Source: Clostridium sp. BJN0013 | GTDB lineage: Bacteria > Bacillota > Clostridia > Clostridiales > Clostridiaceae | DNA: 64,000 nt | Reading direction: 5' to 3' | Assembly (NCBI RefSeq): GCF_040939125.1 | Contig: NZ_CP162495.1 | Coordinates: forward strand, 2,852,001 to 2,916,000 | In this document: piece after piece, positions 37,421-46,667 of the stretch | How the letters are laid out: the number at the start of each line of letters is the position of its first letter | Position numbering within the stretch: position 1 is the first letter of the stretch | Position numbers and translations under genes: made by a program | Notes under the pieces: generated by a model | Told to the model about the DNA's origin: nothing | The model's database searches: none | Seen by the model: only the letters and a program-made list of their open reading frames with translations

Positions 37421-40021
37421 TTAATTTTTATCCAAATTAATATTAAAATCCCCATCATAACTTACTCTTATAGCACATCCATTGTATATTTCTCCCTTAA
37501 TTATCTTCTTTGCAATAGACGTCTCCAGCACATTTTCTATATATCTTTTTAAAGGTCTGGCTCCATAAACTGGATCATAACCTTCCTTAACCATAATTTC
37601 CTTGGCATTATCCTCTACACTTAAAGAAATACTTTTATCTTTAAGTCTATTTTCTATATACCTTAAAAATATATCTATTATAGATTTAATTTCTTCCGTA
37701 TTTAACGGTTTAAACATTATTATGTCATCTAATCTATTTAAAAACTCAGGTTTGAATTTTAATTTCATTTCATTCATTACCCTATGTTTTATTCCTTCCT
37801 CTATTCCACTCTCCTTTTTATTTTCTAACAAATAACTGCTTCCTATATTAGATGTCATAATTATAATACAATTTTTAAAGTCTACTACTTTACCCTGATT
37901 ATCCGTAAGTCTTCCATCATCTAATATTTGTAAAAATACATTAAATACATCATCATGGGCCTTCTCAATTTCATCAAATAATATTACACTATATGGTTTT
38001 CTTCTTACTGCTTCTGTAAGCTGTCCTCCTTCTTCATAACCCACATATCCCGGAGGAGCACCTATAAGCCTGGAGACAGAATATTTTTCCATATATTCTG
38101 ACATGTCTATTCTAATTATATTTTCTTCACTGTCAAACAATGTTCTTGCTAAAGTTTTTGCTAGCTCTGTTTTACCTACACCTGTAGGTCCCAGGAATAT
38201 AAAAGAACCTATAGGTCTTCCTGGATCTTTCATTCCTGCCCTAGCCCTTATTACAGCATTGGATACTGCTCTAACCGCTTCTTCCTGTCCTATAACTCTT
38301 TTTGAAAGTTCCTCTTCTAATTTAAGAAGCTTTTTTCTTTCTCCTTCTACCAGTTTGGAAACAGGTATTCCAGTCCACTTAGACACTATCTGTGAAATTT
38401 CCTGTTCCGTCACTTCTTCTTTTAACATGGCATTCTCATTATTTTCTTTTAACTTTTCTTCTTCTTTTTCTATTTCTTTCTCCAATTTAGGAACAACTCC
38501 ATATTTTAATTCTGCCATCTTATTTAAATCATATTCTCTTTCTGCTTTTTCAATCTGCCCTTTTACCTCATCTAATTGTTTCTTTAAATTTCTAACCAGA
38601 GTTATATTAGATTTTTCCATCTCATATTTTGAAGTAAGTTCATTGTCTCTATCTTTTAAATTGCTCAGTTCTTTTTCCAAATCCTTAAGTCTTTCTATAG
38701 AGGCAGTATCTTTCTCTTTAGATAAGGCTTCTTTTTCAATTTGCAGCTGAAATATTTTTCTTTTAACACTGTCCATAACAGTAGGCATACTGTCAATTTC
38801 CGTTCTTATCATGGCACAGGCCTCATCAATTAAATCTATGGCTTTATCTGGCAAGTACCTGTCTGTTATATATCTATCTGAAAGTTTAACCGCCGTTACA
38901 ATAGCAGAGTCATGGATTCTTATGCCGTGGTATATTTCAAATTTTTCTTTGAGACCCCTAAGTATTGAAATAGAATCCTCCAAATTAGGTTCGTCTATTA
39001 CTACAGGTTGAAATCTTCTCTCTAAAGCTTTATCCTTTTCTATATACTTTCTGTATTCATCAAAAGTAGTAGCACCAATACAGTGAAGTTCACCTCTTGC
39101 CAGCATTGGTTTGATTAGATTTCCTGCATCCATAGAGCCTTCTGTTTTCCCAGCTCCAACTATAGTGTGAATCTCATCTATAAATAATATTATTTTCCCC
39201 TGGCTTTTTTCAACTTCCTTAAGTACAGCTTTGAGTCTCTCTTCAAACTCTCCCCTAAATTTTGCTCCTGCAATTAAAGCTCCCATGTCTAGTGAAAATA
39301 TTATTTTATCTTTTAAGCCTTCTGGCACATCTCCTCTTACAATTCTCTCCGCTAATCCTTCAATTATAGCAGTCTTTCCTACTCCTGGTTCTCCTATAAG
39401 TACTGGATTATTCTTAGTTCTTCTTGAAATTATTCTAACTACCCTTCTAATCTCCTCATCTCTGCCTATTACTGGATCCAATTTATGCTTCTTAGCCTCT
39501 TCCACTAAATTTCTTCCATACTTAACTAATGCTTCATAAGTCCCTTCTGGATCCTGAGTATCCACTTTTTGATTTCCTCTAATTAGAGTTAATGCCTCTA
39601 AAAATCCTTTTTTTGTTATATTGAACTTTTTCAAGATTCCTTCTACTTCTCTAGAGCCACTTTCCATAATAGCCAACATTACATGCTCTACACTTATATA
39701 AGAATCTTTGAATTTCTTAGTTATATTTTCTGCCTTTATAAAAATTTCTTCAAATCTTCTAGTAGCATAAAGTGAAGAACTCTGTGCACCTTCTCCTAAT
39801 ACTTTAGGCATTTTATTCAACACATCTTTAGTTGAGTTTATCAATGCTTTTACATCTACAGACATTTTTCCAAATATATTTGGAATCAAACCATCTTCCT
39901 CAAATACTAATGCTGAAAATAAATGAATAACATCTATCTGCTGATGGTTATACTTTACAGCTATACTCTGTGCATTATTTATTGCTTGTTGAACTTTAAT
40001 AGTAAGCTTATCTATATCCAT
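37421..40021 (-). CDS. clpB: ClpB disaggregase (Hsp104 family)
   Basis: 866-aa AAA+ chaperone that rescues aggregates with DnaK. N-terminal Clp-N repeats lie at about residues 1-140, NBD1 Walker A is GEPGVGKTAIIEGLA with Walker B KIILFIDEIHT, a long coiled-coil M-domain lies near residues 400-530, and NBD2 has LGPTGVGKTELAKTLA and ILFDEIEKAH. Full length. No CIRCE or CtsR-type box was seen in the 190 nt upstream, and the ribosome site is weak (TTTTAGG). It is preceded on the same strand by a possible 27-codon ORF and two HTH-TPR genes. Confidence 0.96.
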   Translation of the reverse strand: MDIDKLTIKVQQAINNAQSIAVKYNHQQIDVIHLFSALVFEEDGLIPNIFGKMSVDVKALINSTKDVLNKMPKVLGEGAQSSSLYATRRFEEIFIKAENITKKFKDSYISVEHVMLAIMESGSREVEGILKKFNITKKGFLEALTLIRGNQKVDTQDPEGTYEALVKYGRNLVEEAKKHKLDPVIGRDEEIRRVVRIISRRTKNNPVLIGEPGVGKTAIIEGLAERIVRGDVPEGLKDKIIFSLDMGALIAGAKFRGEFEERLKAVLKEVEKSQGKIILFIDEIHTIVGAGKTEGSMDAGNLIKPMLARGELHCIGATTFDEYRKYIEKDKALERRFQPVVIDEPNLEDSISILRGLKEKFEIYHGIRIHDSAIVTAVKLSDRYITDRYLPDKAIDLIDEACAMIRTEIDSMPTVMDSVKRKIFQLQIEKEALSKEKDTASIERLKDLEKELSNLKDRDNELTSKYEMEKSNITLVRNLKKQLDEVKGQIEKAEREYDLNKMAELKYGVVPKLEKEIEKEEEKLKENNENAMLKEEVTEQEISQIVSKWTGIPVSKLVEGERKKLLKLEEELSKRVIGQEEAVRAVSNAVIRARAGMKDPGRPIGSFIFLGPTGVGKTELAKTLARTLFDSEENIIRIDMSEYMEKYSVSRLIGAPPGYVGYEEGGQLTEAVRRKPYSVILFDEIEKAHDDVFNVFLQILDDGRLTDNQGKVVDFKNCIIIMTSNIGSSYLLENKKESGIEEGIKHRVMNEMKLKFKPEFLNRLDDIIMFKPLNTEEIKSIIDIFLRYIENRLKDKSISLSVEDNAKEIMVKEGYDPVYGARPLKRYIENVLETSIAKKIIKGEIYNGCAIRVSYDGDFNINLDKN

Positions 40022-40085
40022 ACCATAATTGGTTGCCTAAAACTTTTTGTAAAATTACCATTAGCTTAACTAATATTTTCAATCC

Positions 40086-40169
40086 TCAGCTTTTTAAAAA
40101 TGAGGAATAAACACTTCTATACACATTATGAACTGTGGATTGATAATCTAGCCCGGCATAAGTTTTAAT
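40086..40169 (-). CDS. Possible 27-aa peptide ORF in the clpB leader (ATT start)
   Basis: Too short for a standard ORF call. On the minus strand AGGAGG is followed after 8 nt by ATT and 26 more sense codons, reading IKTYAGLDYQSTVHN then VYRSVYSSFLKS and TGA. The stop lies in a small hairpin (CCTCA...TGAGG). It is 40 nt after the HTH-TPR gene and 64 nt before clpB. The strong ribosome site is the main evidence; ATT starts are rare. It could be a leader peptide, a signalling peptide without an export sequence, or coincidence. Confidence 0.4.
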   Translation of the reverse strand: MKTYAGLDYQSTVHNVYRSVYSSFLKS

Positions 40170-40209
40170 GCAACTTTCCTCCTTTCTTAAAATTTATAGA
40201 TTATGGTAT

Positions 40210-41472
40210 CTATAAAAAATCATATTTTTGTTCTAACTTTATAGCAAAATCAAAATACTTAATTGACTCTGAGACACTGCCCATTTTATAATACATTTCT
40301 CCCATCTTTATATATCTTTTATATATTTTAGTATTTGTTGCAAATTTAAGAAGAGTATCCAGTGATAGATTCATATACATTTCACCAAACTCAAAATTTC
40401 CCTGTTTTATAAGTATAACAGCTTTATAATAATAAGCTCTTTCTATACATTCTATATTATTTAAAAATATGGCATAATTTAAAACCATGTCACATATGTA
40501 CTGTGCTTTATCCAAAACTTCATTTTTTATAAAAATATCTACAATCATAAGCTGAAATCTTACTAGTTCTTTTATATCATCTTTAGGATACATATCTTCT
40601 GCCTTAATCAAGTAATGTATTGCACTGTCTTTCATATCTAAAATAAACATAGCACAAGCATAATCAAATAGAGCTCTAGCTTTATTTCTCAGGTTCTTCC
40701 CATAAAATATATCTACCTTTTTTTCATATTCTTTAAATTCTCCTATATTGGTTTTAAGAGAAAGAAGTGCCATCAAATGATATATTTTTGCTTTCTTTAT
40801 ATCTTCCTCCACAAAGTCCATTAAATCCATAATCTTATTAGCAAGCTCATAAGATTTTTCATAGTTATCCATCTCAAAATAACACATAGCTTGATAATAA
40901 AGAGCTTTTATCAAAAGCCCTTTATTATCAATTTTCAAACTAATATCTATAGCATTATTATAATAATTTACAGCATGTAGAAATTCCCTAGACATAAGAA
41001 ACCATTTAGCAATATCTATATAATACACTACTGTTCTTTCATAGGAAAAACATTTTTGTAAATAATAATAATAATTATGTACTATATGTTGTGCTTTTTC
41101 CAATTCTTCTTTATTTAAATAACAGTTAAATAAAAGGTGTAATATTTGAAAACATATGTCACTATAACAGCCATCTCTGGCAAATTTGAAGTTATACTTT
41201 AAAATTTCCTCATGATCTTTTGTATCATTACTTTTAACTATATCATTTATATTCTTTGCTAGTTGATCTTTTATATCCTGCTTTAAATATAAAAGATCAA
41301 CTTCAAGTTTATTGGCTATAAATTTTAATACCCATTCCTCAGGTTTTACTTTATCATTTTCAATACAACTCATTTTAGATACCGATATTTTATTATCACA
41401 TAGTTCCTTCAAGGTATACCCTTTATATATCCTCGCCCTTTTAATTTTTTCTCCAGTAGAAAGTATTTCCAT
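40210..41472 (-). CDS. HTH-TPR transcriptional regulator (second of a tandem pair)
   Basis: 420-aa protein. Residues 1-62 are an XRE-type HTH (GEKIKRARIYKGYTLKEL...SVSKMSCIEN), the rest is a string of TPR-like helices (YYYKAVILIKQGNFEFGEMY and similar) suited to peptide or protein binding. The same plan occurs in RNPP regulators such as PlcR and in other clostridial TPR regulators. It begins MEILSTGEKIKR, almost identical to the upstream paralog. No classic exported pheromone gene follows it, only the 27-codon ORF. Confidence 0.8.
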   Translation of the reverse strand: MEILSTGEKIKRARIYKGYTLKELCDNKISVSKMSCIENDKVKPEEWVLKFIANKLEVDLLYLKQDIKDQLAKNINDIVKSNDTKDHEEILKYNFKFARDGCYSDICFQILHLLFNCYLNKEELEKAQHIVHNYYYYLQKCFSYERTVVYYIDIAKWFLMSREFLHAVNYYNNAIDISLKIDNKGLLIKALYYQAMCYFEMDNYEKSYELANKIMDLMDFVEEDIKKAKIYHLMALLSLKTNIGEFKEYEKKVDIFYGKNLRNKARALFDYACAMFILDMKDSAIHYLIKAEDMYPKDDIKELVRFQLMIVDIFIKNEVLDKAQYICDMVLNYAIFLNNIECIERAYYYKAVILIKQGNFEFGEMYMNLSLDTLLKFATNTKIYKRYIKMGEMYYKMGSVSESIKYFDFAIKLEQKYDFL

Positions 41473-41491
41473 AATTACTCACCCGTTTTAT

Positions 41492-42796
41492 TTAAATCTC
41501 TTTCAATATTCCAATCTTTTTAAAAATATTAACACCTTCATTTAAATATTTAGCTGCTTCCTTATCTCTTTTATTATCTATATAAAATTTCCCCAATATT
41601 ATAGAAATATCACCAATCTCCTTAACATAATCCATATTTTTCACAAAACTCAATGCACTGATAAGTGTACTTTCCGCTTCTTTTTTATTGGACTCAAGCA
41701 TATCTATTCTAAATTTCAATAAATAATAATATACTAAAGTTCTATCATTACCTTCATCTATTCTTTCCATTATTTCCTGAAGAATTTTTCTAGAATTAGA
41801 TACATCCTTTAATTTAATGTAATTTTCACATATATTTACAAGGGTCTCGATTATATTACTATCTTTAAGCTTTAGTCTTAATTCTTTAGCCTTATTTAAA
41901 TGTATAAAAGATTCTTCAATATTATCAAATTCAAAAAAAAGTTTCCCCAAATTATTTTCAATTTTTGCAATATTAACTACATCATCTAATTTTCTATATA
42001 CACTTAATGTCTTTTGGGAATATTTTATAGCATTATCTATATCTCCTCTTTTTTTATACTCTTCCGCTAATAGAAAAAGTGTTTTTGCATATTCCTTTTC
42101 ATCGTCCATTTGTTTAAATTTTTCTTTTGCCAGATAAGAATAATTTATAGCCTCTGGAATATTTTCTAATTCAAAATTCACACAAGCTATATAATAATAT
42201 ATTTGTCCAAGTAAGAAATCATCACCTACATTATTTCCCTTATATACTGTTTCTGCTTGCTGAAAATAACTTAAAGAGGAATAATAGGCCTTTAATTTCT
42301 TAGATATTTTACCTAAATTCACAAAAGTATTTATAGTTTCTTCATATTTATTATCTTTTATAAATATAACATTTGCCGACAATAAAAATTGTTGTGCAAT
42401 AGGATACTCTCCCTTGGCCATATGCACTATGCCTCTTAAATATAGATTCTTTGCTTTTTTATGTTCCAAAAAATATTTTTCAGCATAATATAAAGCTTTA
42501 TCAATATATTCTTCTGATTGATTTAAATTTTCATTTATTATATAAGATTCAGCTATATTTTCAAAATAAGTACAGATTTTTTCTGCCTGAGTTTCTTCTG
42601 ACTCCATTAGATATTCAATGGAGGTTTTTAGCTCAGATGCTAGATATTCCAATAAATCCATACTAGGATTTGACTTTCCGGATTCTACAAGGCTTATCTG
42701 ACCTGGTGTAATTCTATCTCCTGCTAAATCTTTTAAGGTCATATTAAGTTCTTTTCTTCTTCTTTTTATTTTTTCTCCTAAAGAAAGTATTTCCAT
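41492..42796 (-). CDS. HTH-TPR transcriptional regulator (first of a tandem pair)
   Basis: 434-aa paralog of the next gene. The HTH is at residues 1-65 (GEKIKRRRKELNMTLKDLAGDRITPGQISLVESGKSNPS), followed by at least eight TPR-like units (LGKISKKLKAYYSSLSYFQQAETVY, FLLAEEYKKRGDIDNAIKYSQ). GAGGGAA precedes the ATG. The 19-nt gap to the second gene implies one transcript. Targets unknown. Confidence 0.82.
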   Translation of the reverse strand: MEILSLGEKIKRRRKELNMTLKDLAGDRITPGQISLVESGKSNPSMDLLEYLASELKTSIEYLMESEETQAEKICTYFENIAESYIINENLNQSEEYIDKALYYAEKYFLEHKKAKNLYLRGIVHMAKGEYPIAQQFLLSANVIFIKDNKYEETINTFVNLGKISKKLKAYYSSLSYFQQAETVYKGNNVGDDFLLGQIYYYIACVNFELENIPEAINYSYLAKEKFKQMDDEKEYAKTLFLLAEEYKKRGDIDNAIKYSQKTLSVYRKLDDVVNIAKIENNLGKLFFEFDNIEESFIHLNKAKELRLKLKDSNIIETLVNICENYIKLKDVSNSRKILQEIMERIDEGNDRTLVYYYLLKFRIDMLESNKKEAESTLISALSFVKNMDYVKEIGDISIILGKFYIDNKRDKEAAKYLNEGVNIFKKIGILKEI

Positions 42797-42957
42797 ATAT
42801 TCCCTCTTCCTTTACCCTTGTGTTTTTATTTTAACCATATTAAAATTTTACTTAATAACTATTTTAATTATATCATATTTTTAGGGATAAAAGAAAAAAT
42901 TTTAACTATATTGACATTAATACAAACTATTTAGTATATAATAACAAAAATATAATG

Positions 42958-43202
42958 AAGTGTTGCAAAACTGCTTTTTTAAAGTAACTTTACAACGCTC
43001 CATTTTTATATATAGATATCCAACTTCAAAACTAAATCATCATTTAACCCTCCCAATATTTGGCTTAGCAGACAAACTGAATCATCTTCAGATATCAACA
43101 TTTCGATATTAAATGGTAAAACCAGTTCATAATATCTTCTTATTTCGGTATAATTTTTATGTTAATAATTTGTTTTTTTCATAGATTAATTATACAACAC
43201 TT
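42958..43202 (-). mobile_element. Decayed IS1182-family element (N-terminal transposase remnant with terminal repeats)
   Basis: On the minus strand, frame 43158 down to a stop at 43006 encodes about 50 residues: YTEIRRYYELVLPFN..., IEMLISEDDSVCLLSQIL and GGLNDDLVLKLDIYI. The LVLPxNxEMLIxEDDSVxLLSQIL block is the N-terminal signature of IS1182-type transposases. The catalytic part is gone. 8-bp inverted repeats AAGTGTTG (42958-42965) and CAACACTT (43195-43202) bound the remnant, so it looks like an internally deleted, MITE-like copy of about 245 bp. Confidence 0.7.
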
Positions 43203-43249
43203 GCGAGGCTTTCGAGCCACACATCTTCTATATTTGAGCAAAAAATAAA

Positions 43250-43276
43250 CTGCCGCATAATTAAATTATGCGGCAG
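43250..43276 (-). terminator. Terminator of the small YtxH-like gene
   Basis: Perfect 11-bp inverted repeat CTGCCGCATAA / TTATGCGGCAG; the minus strand continues TTTATTTTTT. It lies 20 nt past the stop of the gene at 43296. Confidence 0.85.
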
Positions 43277-43295
43277 CCCTTCACATTTCAAAACA

Positions 43296-43460
43296 TCATA
43301 TTGTAAAATTTGACATTTTCCCATATATATTACCCACACTGTTTCTTAAGTATCTAGAAGTTCTTCTTATTCTTCTTCTAGTAGTTTTATCTAATTCAGG
43401 TACTATCATCATGCCTACTGCTGTTCCAATTATAGCTCCTGCTACAAATTTTCCTTTCAT
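43296..43460 (-). CDS. Small YtxH-like protein (54 aa)
   Basis: A short gene with AAAGGAG 8 nt before the ATG and a strong terminator after it. The protein starts MKGKFVAGAIIGTAVGMM, a Gly-rich membrane-inserting helix, then PELDKTTRRRIRRTSRYLRN, a strongly basic stretch. This Gly-zipper helix followed by a charged tail is the layout of YtxH-family and related small clostridial proteins. Function unknown. Confidence 0.7.
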   Translation of the reverse strand: MKGKFVAGAIIGTAVGMMIVPELDKTTRRRIRRTSRYLRNSVGNIYGKMSNFTI

Positions 43461-43849
43461 CTAATTCACTCCTTTCATAATTTTTCATCCAATACTTTTT
43501 TGTTGATTGAATTTCATAAATTTATTTAAGCTCTAAATTTAGATATCTAAAATAAGTAGTAAGTTATATTTTACTCTATATAGCATAGAATATGCAGTTT
43601 TAACTTTTTTAAACTATATATTTGTGTAGGCTGTACAATTATTAAAAAGTGCAACAAATCCTACTCTAAATGTCCCCTTCTGGAACATTTAGCACATACT
43701 CAAAACTTTAGCTCAGGGCATCTTCCGCCACATTATTTATTATTTTTATATAGATAAAACAAGTTTTCTATACAAAATCATAACAAATATATTTTTATAT
43801 CAACTAACTCTGGGAAAAACTAAATTTTTATTGAAAAGATATGCTGTTG
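43461..43849. other. Gene-free stretch
   Basis: About 390 bp with no coding frame that I can support. A short inverted repeat AAATGT / ACATTT lies near 43668-43690. The part nearest 43461-43500 should hold the promoter of the YtxH-like gene. Confidence 0.4.
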
Positions 43850-44497
43850 CTATTCATCTAGAATAGCAACAGCTCTAATAGGTGCTCCATCGGAATTATC
43901 ATATTTTATTGGAAGGACACATAATGTAAATAGCTTATTACCTATTTTTTCTAAGTAAGTCAAATTTTCTATAATAATCATATCCGTTTTATGAAGAAGT
44001 TTTTTATGCACAGTTAAATTTTCATCTGAAATGGGAACAACACTTATCACATCTAACCCCACTCCCTTTTTCTTGCTGCAAATTAGATATTCACAGACTT
44101 CCTCTGTAATACAGGGATATTCTCCAAAATAAGAACTTGTACCCCATCGCTTATCCCAACCAGTATGAAATAAAATAAACTGTGCTCTGCGGGCTGTTTC
44201 TTTTACTTTCTGGATATATTTCATGGTAATTCCCTCACCCTCCTTTAGGTCACTACAATCAATCACCAACGCTTTTCCTATAAATTGTTCTACAGGAAAA
44301 GAATCTAAAGTAGTTCTTTCAGGAAATAAATGAGCTGGAGAGTCCATATGTGTTCCAGTATGGGAAGACATTGTGAGCAGGGTTTCTTTAAAACCATCTT
44401 TTTCATATATATTTCCAACTTCTAATTTGGGTGGCTCTGTGCCTGGATAAACCGGCATATTCTCTGAAATAGTATGTGTTAAATCAATTATCTTCAA
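43850..44497 (-). CDS. Cyclase-family (kynurenine formamidase-like) metal-dependent hydrolase
   Basis: 215-aa protein of the PF04199 family. The metal motif is HTGTHMDSPAHLF (residues about 46-58), with DLTHTISENMPVYPG at the N-terminus and FHTGWDKRWG in the middle. The family includes KynB and other amidohydrolases; no tryptophan-degradation genes are nearby, so the substrate is open. TTG start, with GAGG about 9 nt upstream. Confidence 0.85.
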   Translation of the reverse strand: MKIIDLTHTISENMPVYPGTEPPKLEVGNIYEKDGFKETLLTMSSHTGTHMDSPAHLFPERTTLDSFPVEQFIGKALVIDCSDLKEGEGITMKYIQKVKETARRAQFILFHTGWDKRWGTSSYFGEYPCITEEVCEYLICSKKKGVGLDVISVVPISDENLTVHKKLLHKTDMIIIENLTYLEKIGNKLFTLCVLPIKYDNSDGAPIRAVAILDE

Positions 44498-44540
44498 AAA
44501 TAAAACCTCACCCTCTTAACTAAACATCTCTTTAATTATT

Positions 44541-44777
44541 TCAATATTTTTGTATTGACAACAAATCCTCAATCCTGTCATTCATATACTTATAGGAATC
44601 ATAAACCCCTTGATTATAAAATTCCGGTGCCAATTCTTCTATAATAAATTTTAAAATAAGACTTGAAGCCAAATCGCCTAATTCTTCTCCTCTTTCTTCC
44701 AAGAAATAATTTTTTATTGAAGAAATCATTTCATCCTTTTTCTCTTTACTTAATTTAATTGTGTTATTATTTCTCAT
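44541..44777 (-). CDS. DUF2164 family protein
   Basis: 78-aa soluble protein. KLSKEKKDEMISSIKNYFLEE, EELGDLASSLILKFIIEEL and YNQGVYDSYKYMNDRIEDLL match the DUF2164 pattern. ATG 44777 follows GGAGGT; the 44789 start has no site. Between the YitT/YczE-like gene and the cyclase, all in one direction, so probably one operon. Function unknown. Confidence 0.8.
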   Translation of the reverse strand: MRNNNTIKLSKEKKDEMISSIKNYFLEERGEELGDLASSLILKFIIEELAPEFYNQGVYDSYKYMNDRIEDLLSIQKY

Positions 44778-44808
44778 ATATACCTCCATATTATAGATAT
44801 TATTCCCT

Positions 44809-45441
44809 CTAGTTTACAAGTGCACTCATTTGCTTTTTAAATAACATATTAACAAGAGCAATGGAACGTCCCACCCCAAGTACAGCTGTCAAAGTTCCAA
44901 TACCAATTCCGATTATTTTTCCGCCAAATACTAAGCCAATAAATAAGGTAATCAAAACGCAGGATATATCTACTATGTTTTTTGCAAAGCCAAGTCCTTT
45001 GTTCATTCTATCCCCTAGTGCCTGTGTAAGGCCATCTGCTGCATTAGGAACAAACTTCATTTCAACAGAAATAGCTACCCCTATTCCAGTAAGCATAATG
45101 GCTGCCGCAAGCAAAAGTAATCTTAGCATTAAACTATTGCAATTTATAATTATCATATCATTAAATATATTAATGACTCTGCTAAATAACACACTCATAG
45201 GAATTTGCAGCAGGTCAAAATAGCGAAATTTCTTTCCAAGAAGCACTATCTGCCCCACCACACATAGTACATAGGTGCATAGAGTTGCATTTCCTAAATT
45301 TATTTTCCAAATATCGGAAGCACAATAGGGAATAGATATAATTGGTGATACACCTAAACCTGTCTTTGTATTCAATATAATTCCTAATGCAAGTATTACA
45401 AGTCCAATACAATACATCACTGCTCGACAGAATTTCTTCAT
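44809..45441 (-). CDS. YczE/YitT-like integral membrane protein
   Basis: 210-aa protein with five hydrophobic segments. It begins with a helix and KTGLGVSPIISIPY, the pattern of YczE/YyaS-type proteins, and repeats it with ADGLTQAL and IGIGTLTAVLGVGRSI. GAGAGGAAG precedes the ATG. First of three leftward genes. Transport or regulatory role unknown. Confidence 0.75.
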   Translation of the reverse strand: MKKFCRAVMYCIGLVILALGIILNTKTGLGVSPIISIPYCASDIWKINLGNATLCTYVLCVVGQIVLLGKKFRYFDLLQIPMSVLFSRVINIFNDMIIINCNSLMLRLLLLAAAIMLTGIGVAISVEMKFVPNAADGLTQALGDRMNKGLGFAKNIVDISCVLITLFIGLVFGGKIIGIGIGTLTAVLGVGRSIALVNMLFKKQMSALVN

Positions 45442-45579
45442 ATGTCTTCCTCTCTTCTTAATTCTATTTATAGATAATTACCTATAGAAAAACATCTATT
45501 TAGAGATATTCTTTATAATTTCCATTATATCAAATAATAATATAGATAAACAATCTAATTTTAAAATAAACAAAAAATT

Positions 45580-45604
45580 CTCCATGCAAAAATCAAACAT
45601 GGAG
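45580..45604 (-). terminator. Terminator of the DUF2089 operon
   Basis: CTCCATG / CATGGAG with an 11-nt loop; the minus strand then reads AATTTTTTG. It follows the stop at 45615. Confidence 0.75.
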
Positions 45605-45614
45605 ATTAATCTTT

Positions 45615-45866
45615 TTATAGGGTTATAATTACTTCAATGCCATCCTTTGCTCTAACTTCCACGATTCTTAACCCCTTATATTGCTTTAAAATTCCAAGGC
45701 ATTTGGAAAATTCTCTAAAATCAATCATATCAAAGTACTTTCTGTCTTTTTGCGGAATATGTGTTCTTACAAAAGATGAACTGAAAATTGATATACCAAG
45801 CTTTAAAAATATAAATGGTATAGGTATTATAAATCTCACTTTTCCTGATTTTACATACACTCTCAT
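45615..45866 (-). CDS. Small conserved-type protein of the DUF2089 operon
   Basis: 83-aa protein. MRVYVKSGKVRFIIPIPFIFLKL suggests a surface beta hairpin plus a hydrophobic segment. It resembles the region that follows the SHOCT-like domain in the preceding gene (both have VKxxKI/IIPIPF-like hydrophobic strands). GGGAGAG lies before the ATG. 12 nt after the upstream gene, so co-transcribed. Function unknown. Confidence 0.6.
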   Translation of the reverse strand: MRVYVKSGKVRFIIPIPFIFLKLGISIFSSSFVRTHIPQKDRKYFDMIDFREFSKCLGILKQYKGLRIVEVRAKDGIEVIITL

Positions 45867-45878
45867 ATACTGCTCTCC

Positions 45879-46256
45879 CTATTCTATTACCACCTCAACT
45901 ATATCTCCATTTGCACTTTTTACATCCACTATTTTACCTAAAAGTCCATTGTCTATAGCTTCTGAAATAAGATTCAAATCAATATTTTCCATTCCTTTCA
46001 CATTATCACTTAGGGGAATCTTGCCTACAGTTTTAAGCATTATCTTTATAAATTTTACTGGAAGATTTACATTTACATTATCGCCATCATTAGAATTAAC
46101 TCTTATCTTTAACATTTTATCCATGATATCATTATCTGAAGAAAGTTGAACGTCTGTATTTTTATCCTTAAGCGACTCTATAAGTTCCTGGGCCTTATCT
46201 GCTGTAATCTTGCCTTCTTCCACCATCTTTAATATTTTTGCCATTTCTTCATTCAT
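45879..46256 (-). CDS. SHOCT-like/YvlB N-terminal domain protein
   Basis: 125-aa protein. Residues 1-30 (AKILKMVEEGKITADKAQELIESL) are a SHOCT-like helix pair as seen at the start of YvlB-type and anti-sigma-like proteins. The rest contains LKIRVNSNDGDNVNVNLPVKF and LLGKIVDVKSANGDIVEVVIE strands. ATG 46256 has GGAGG 8 nt upstream. Middle gene of the operon that begins with the DUF2089 regulator. Confidence 0.7.
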   Translation of the reverse strand: MNEEMAKILKMVEEGKITADKAQELIESLKDKNTDVQLSSDNDIMDKMLKIRVNSNDGDNVNVNLPVKFIKIMLKTVGKIPLSDNVKGMENIDLNLISEAIDNGLLGKIVDVKSANGDIVEVVIE

Positions 46257-46282
46257 TTTTTTATCCTCCATTTTATTTATAT

Positions 46283-46645
46283 TTATTCATTCAACATTTT
46301 AATAGCTTCATCTGCGCTTATCTGTCCTCTATCCAACATATCCACTACTTTCTTTTTATCAACTTTCACATCCTGAGCTACATCATATCCAAGGGCAGCT
46401 ATGACCTCATCAAGCTTTGCTCTTACAGTAGGATAGGATATACCAAGTTCCTTTTCCACATCTTTTATATTTCCTCTGTTCTTTAGAAATACCTCTATAA
46501 ATTTAAGCTGTTCCAGTGTTAAATATTCAAATTTTGACATTTCAAAATTATTTTCAATTATTGTGCTGCATTTAGGACATTTAAGTTTTGAAATTAAAAG
46601 CTTAGATTTACATATAGGACATTTACCTATTATTTTATATGCCAA
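46283..46645 (-). CDS. DUF2089 family zinc-ribbon/HTH protein
   Basis: 120-aa protein. A zinc ribbon (CPICKSK...CPKCSTI) is followed by an HTH: LTLEQLKFIEVFLKNRGNIKDVEKELGISYPTVR in pieces, and a C-terminal SHOCT-like VDMLDRGQISADEAIKMLN. This is the DUF2089 layout. The start is TTG 46645, preceded by AAAGGAG, and lies 22 nt after a good promoter, so the leader is very short. Probably an autoregulated transcription factor. Confidence 0.85.
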   Translation of the reverse strand: MAYKIIGKCPICKSKLLISKLKCPKCSTIIENNFEMSKFEYLTLEQLKFIEVFLKNRGNIKDVEKELGISYPTVRAKLDEVIAALGYDVAQDVKVDKKKVVDMLDRGQISADEAIKMLNE

Positions 46646-46667
46646 CCTATCATCTCCTTTCACAAAT

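Noticed and set aside
38103-38750. 215-codon + strand frame inside clpB
   Set aside because: Antisense of the ClpB M-domain; Ser/Phe-rich composition from complementing Glu/Lys codons, no start site.
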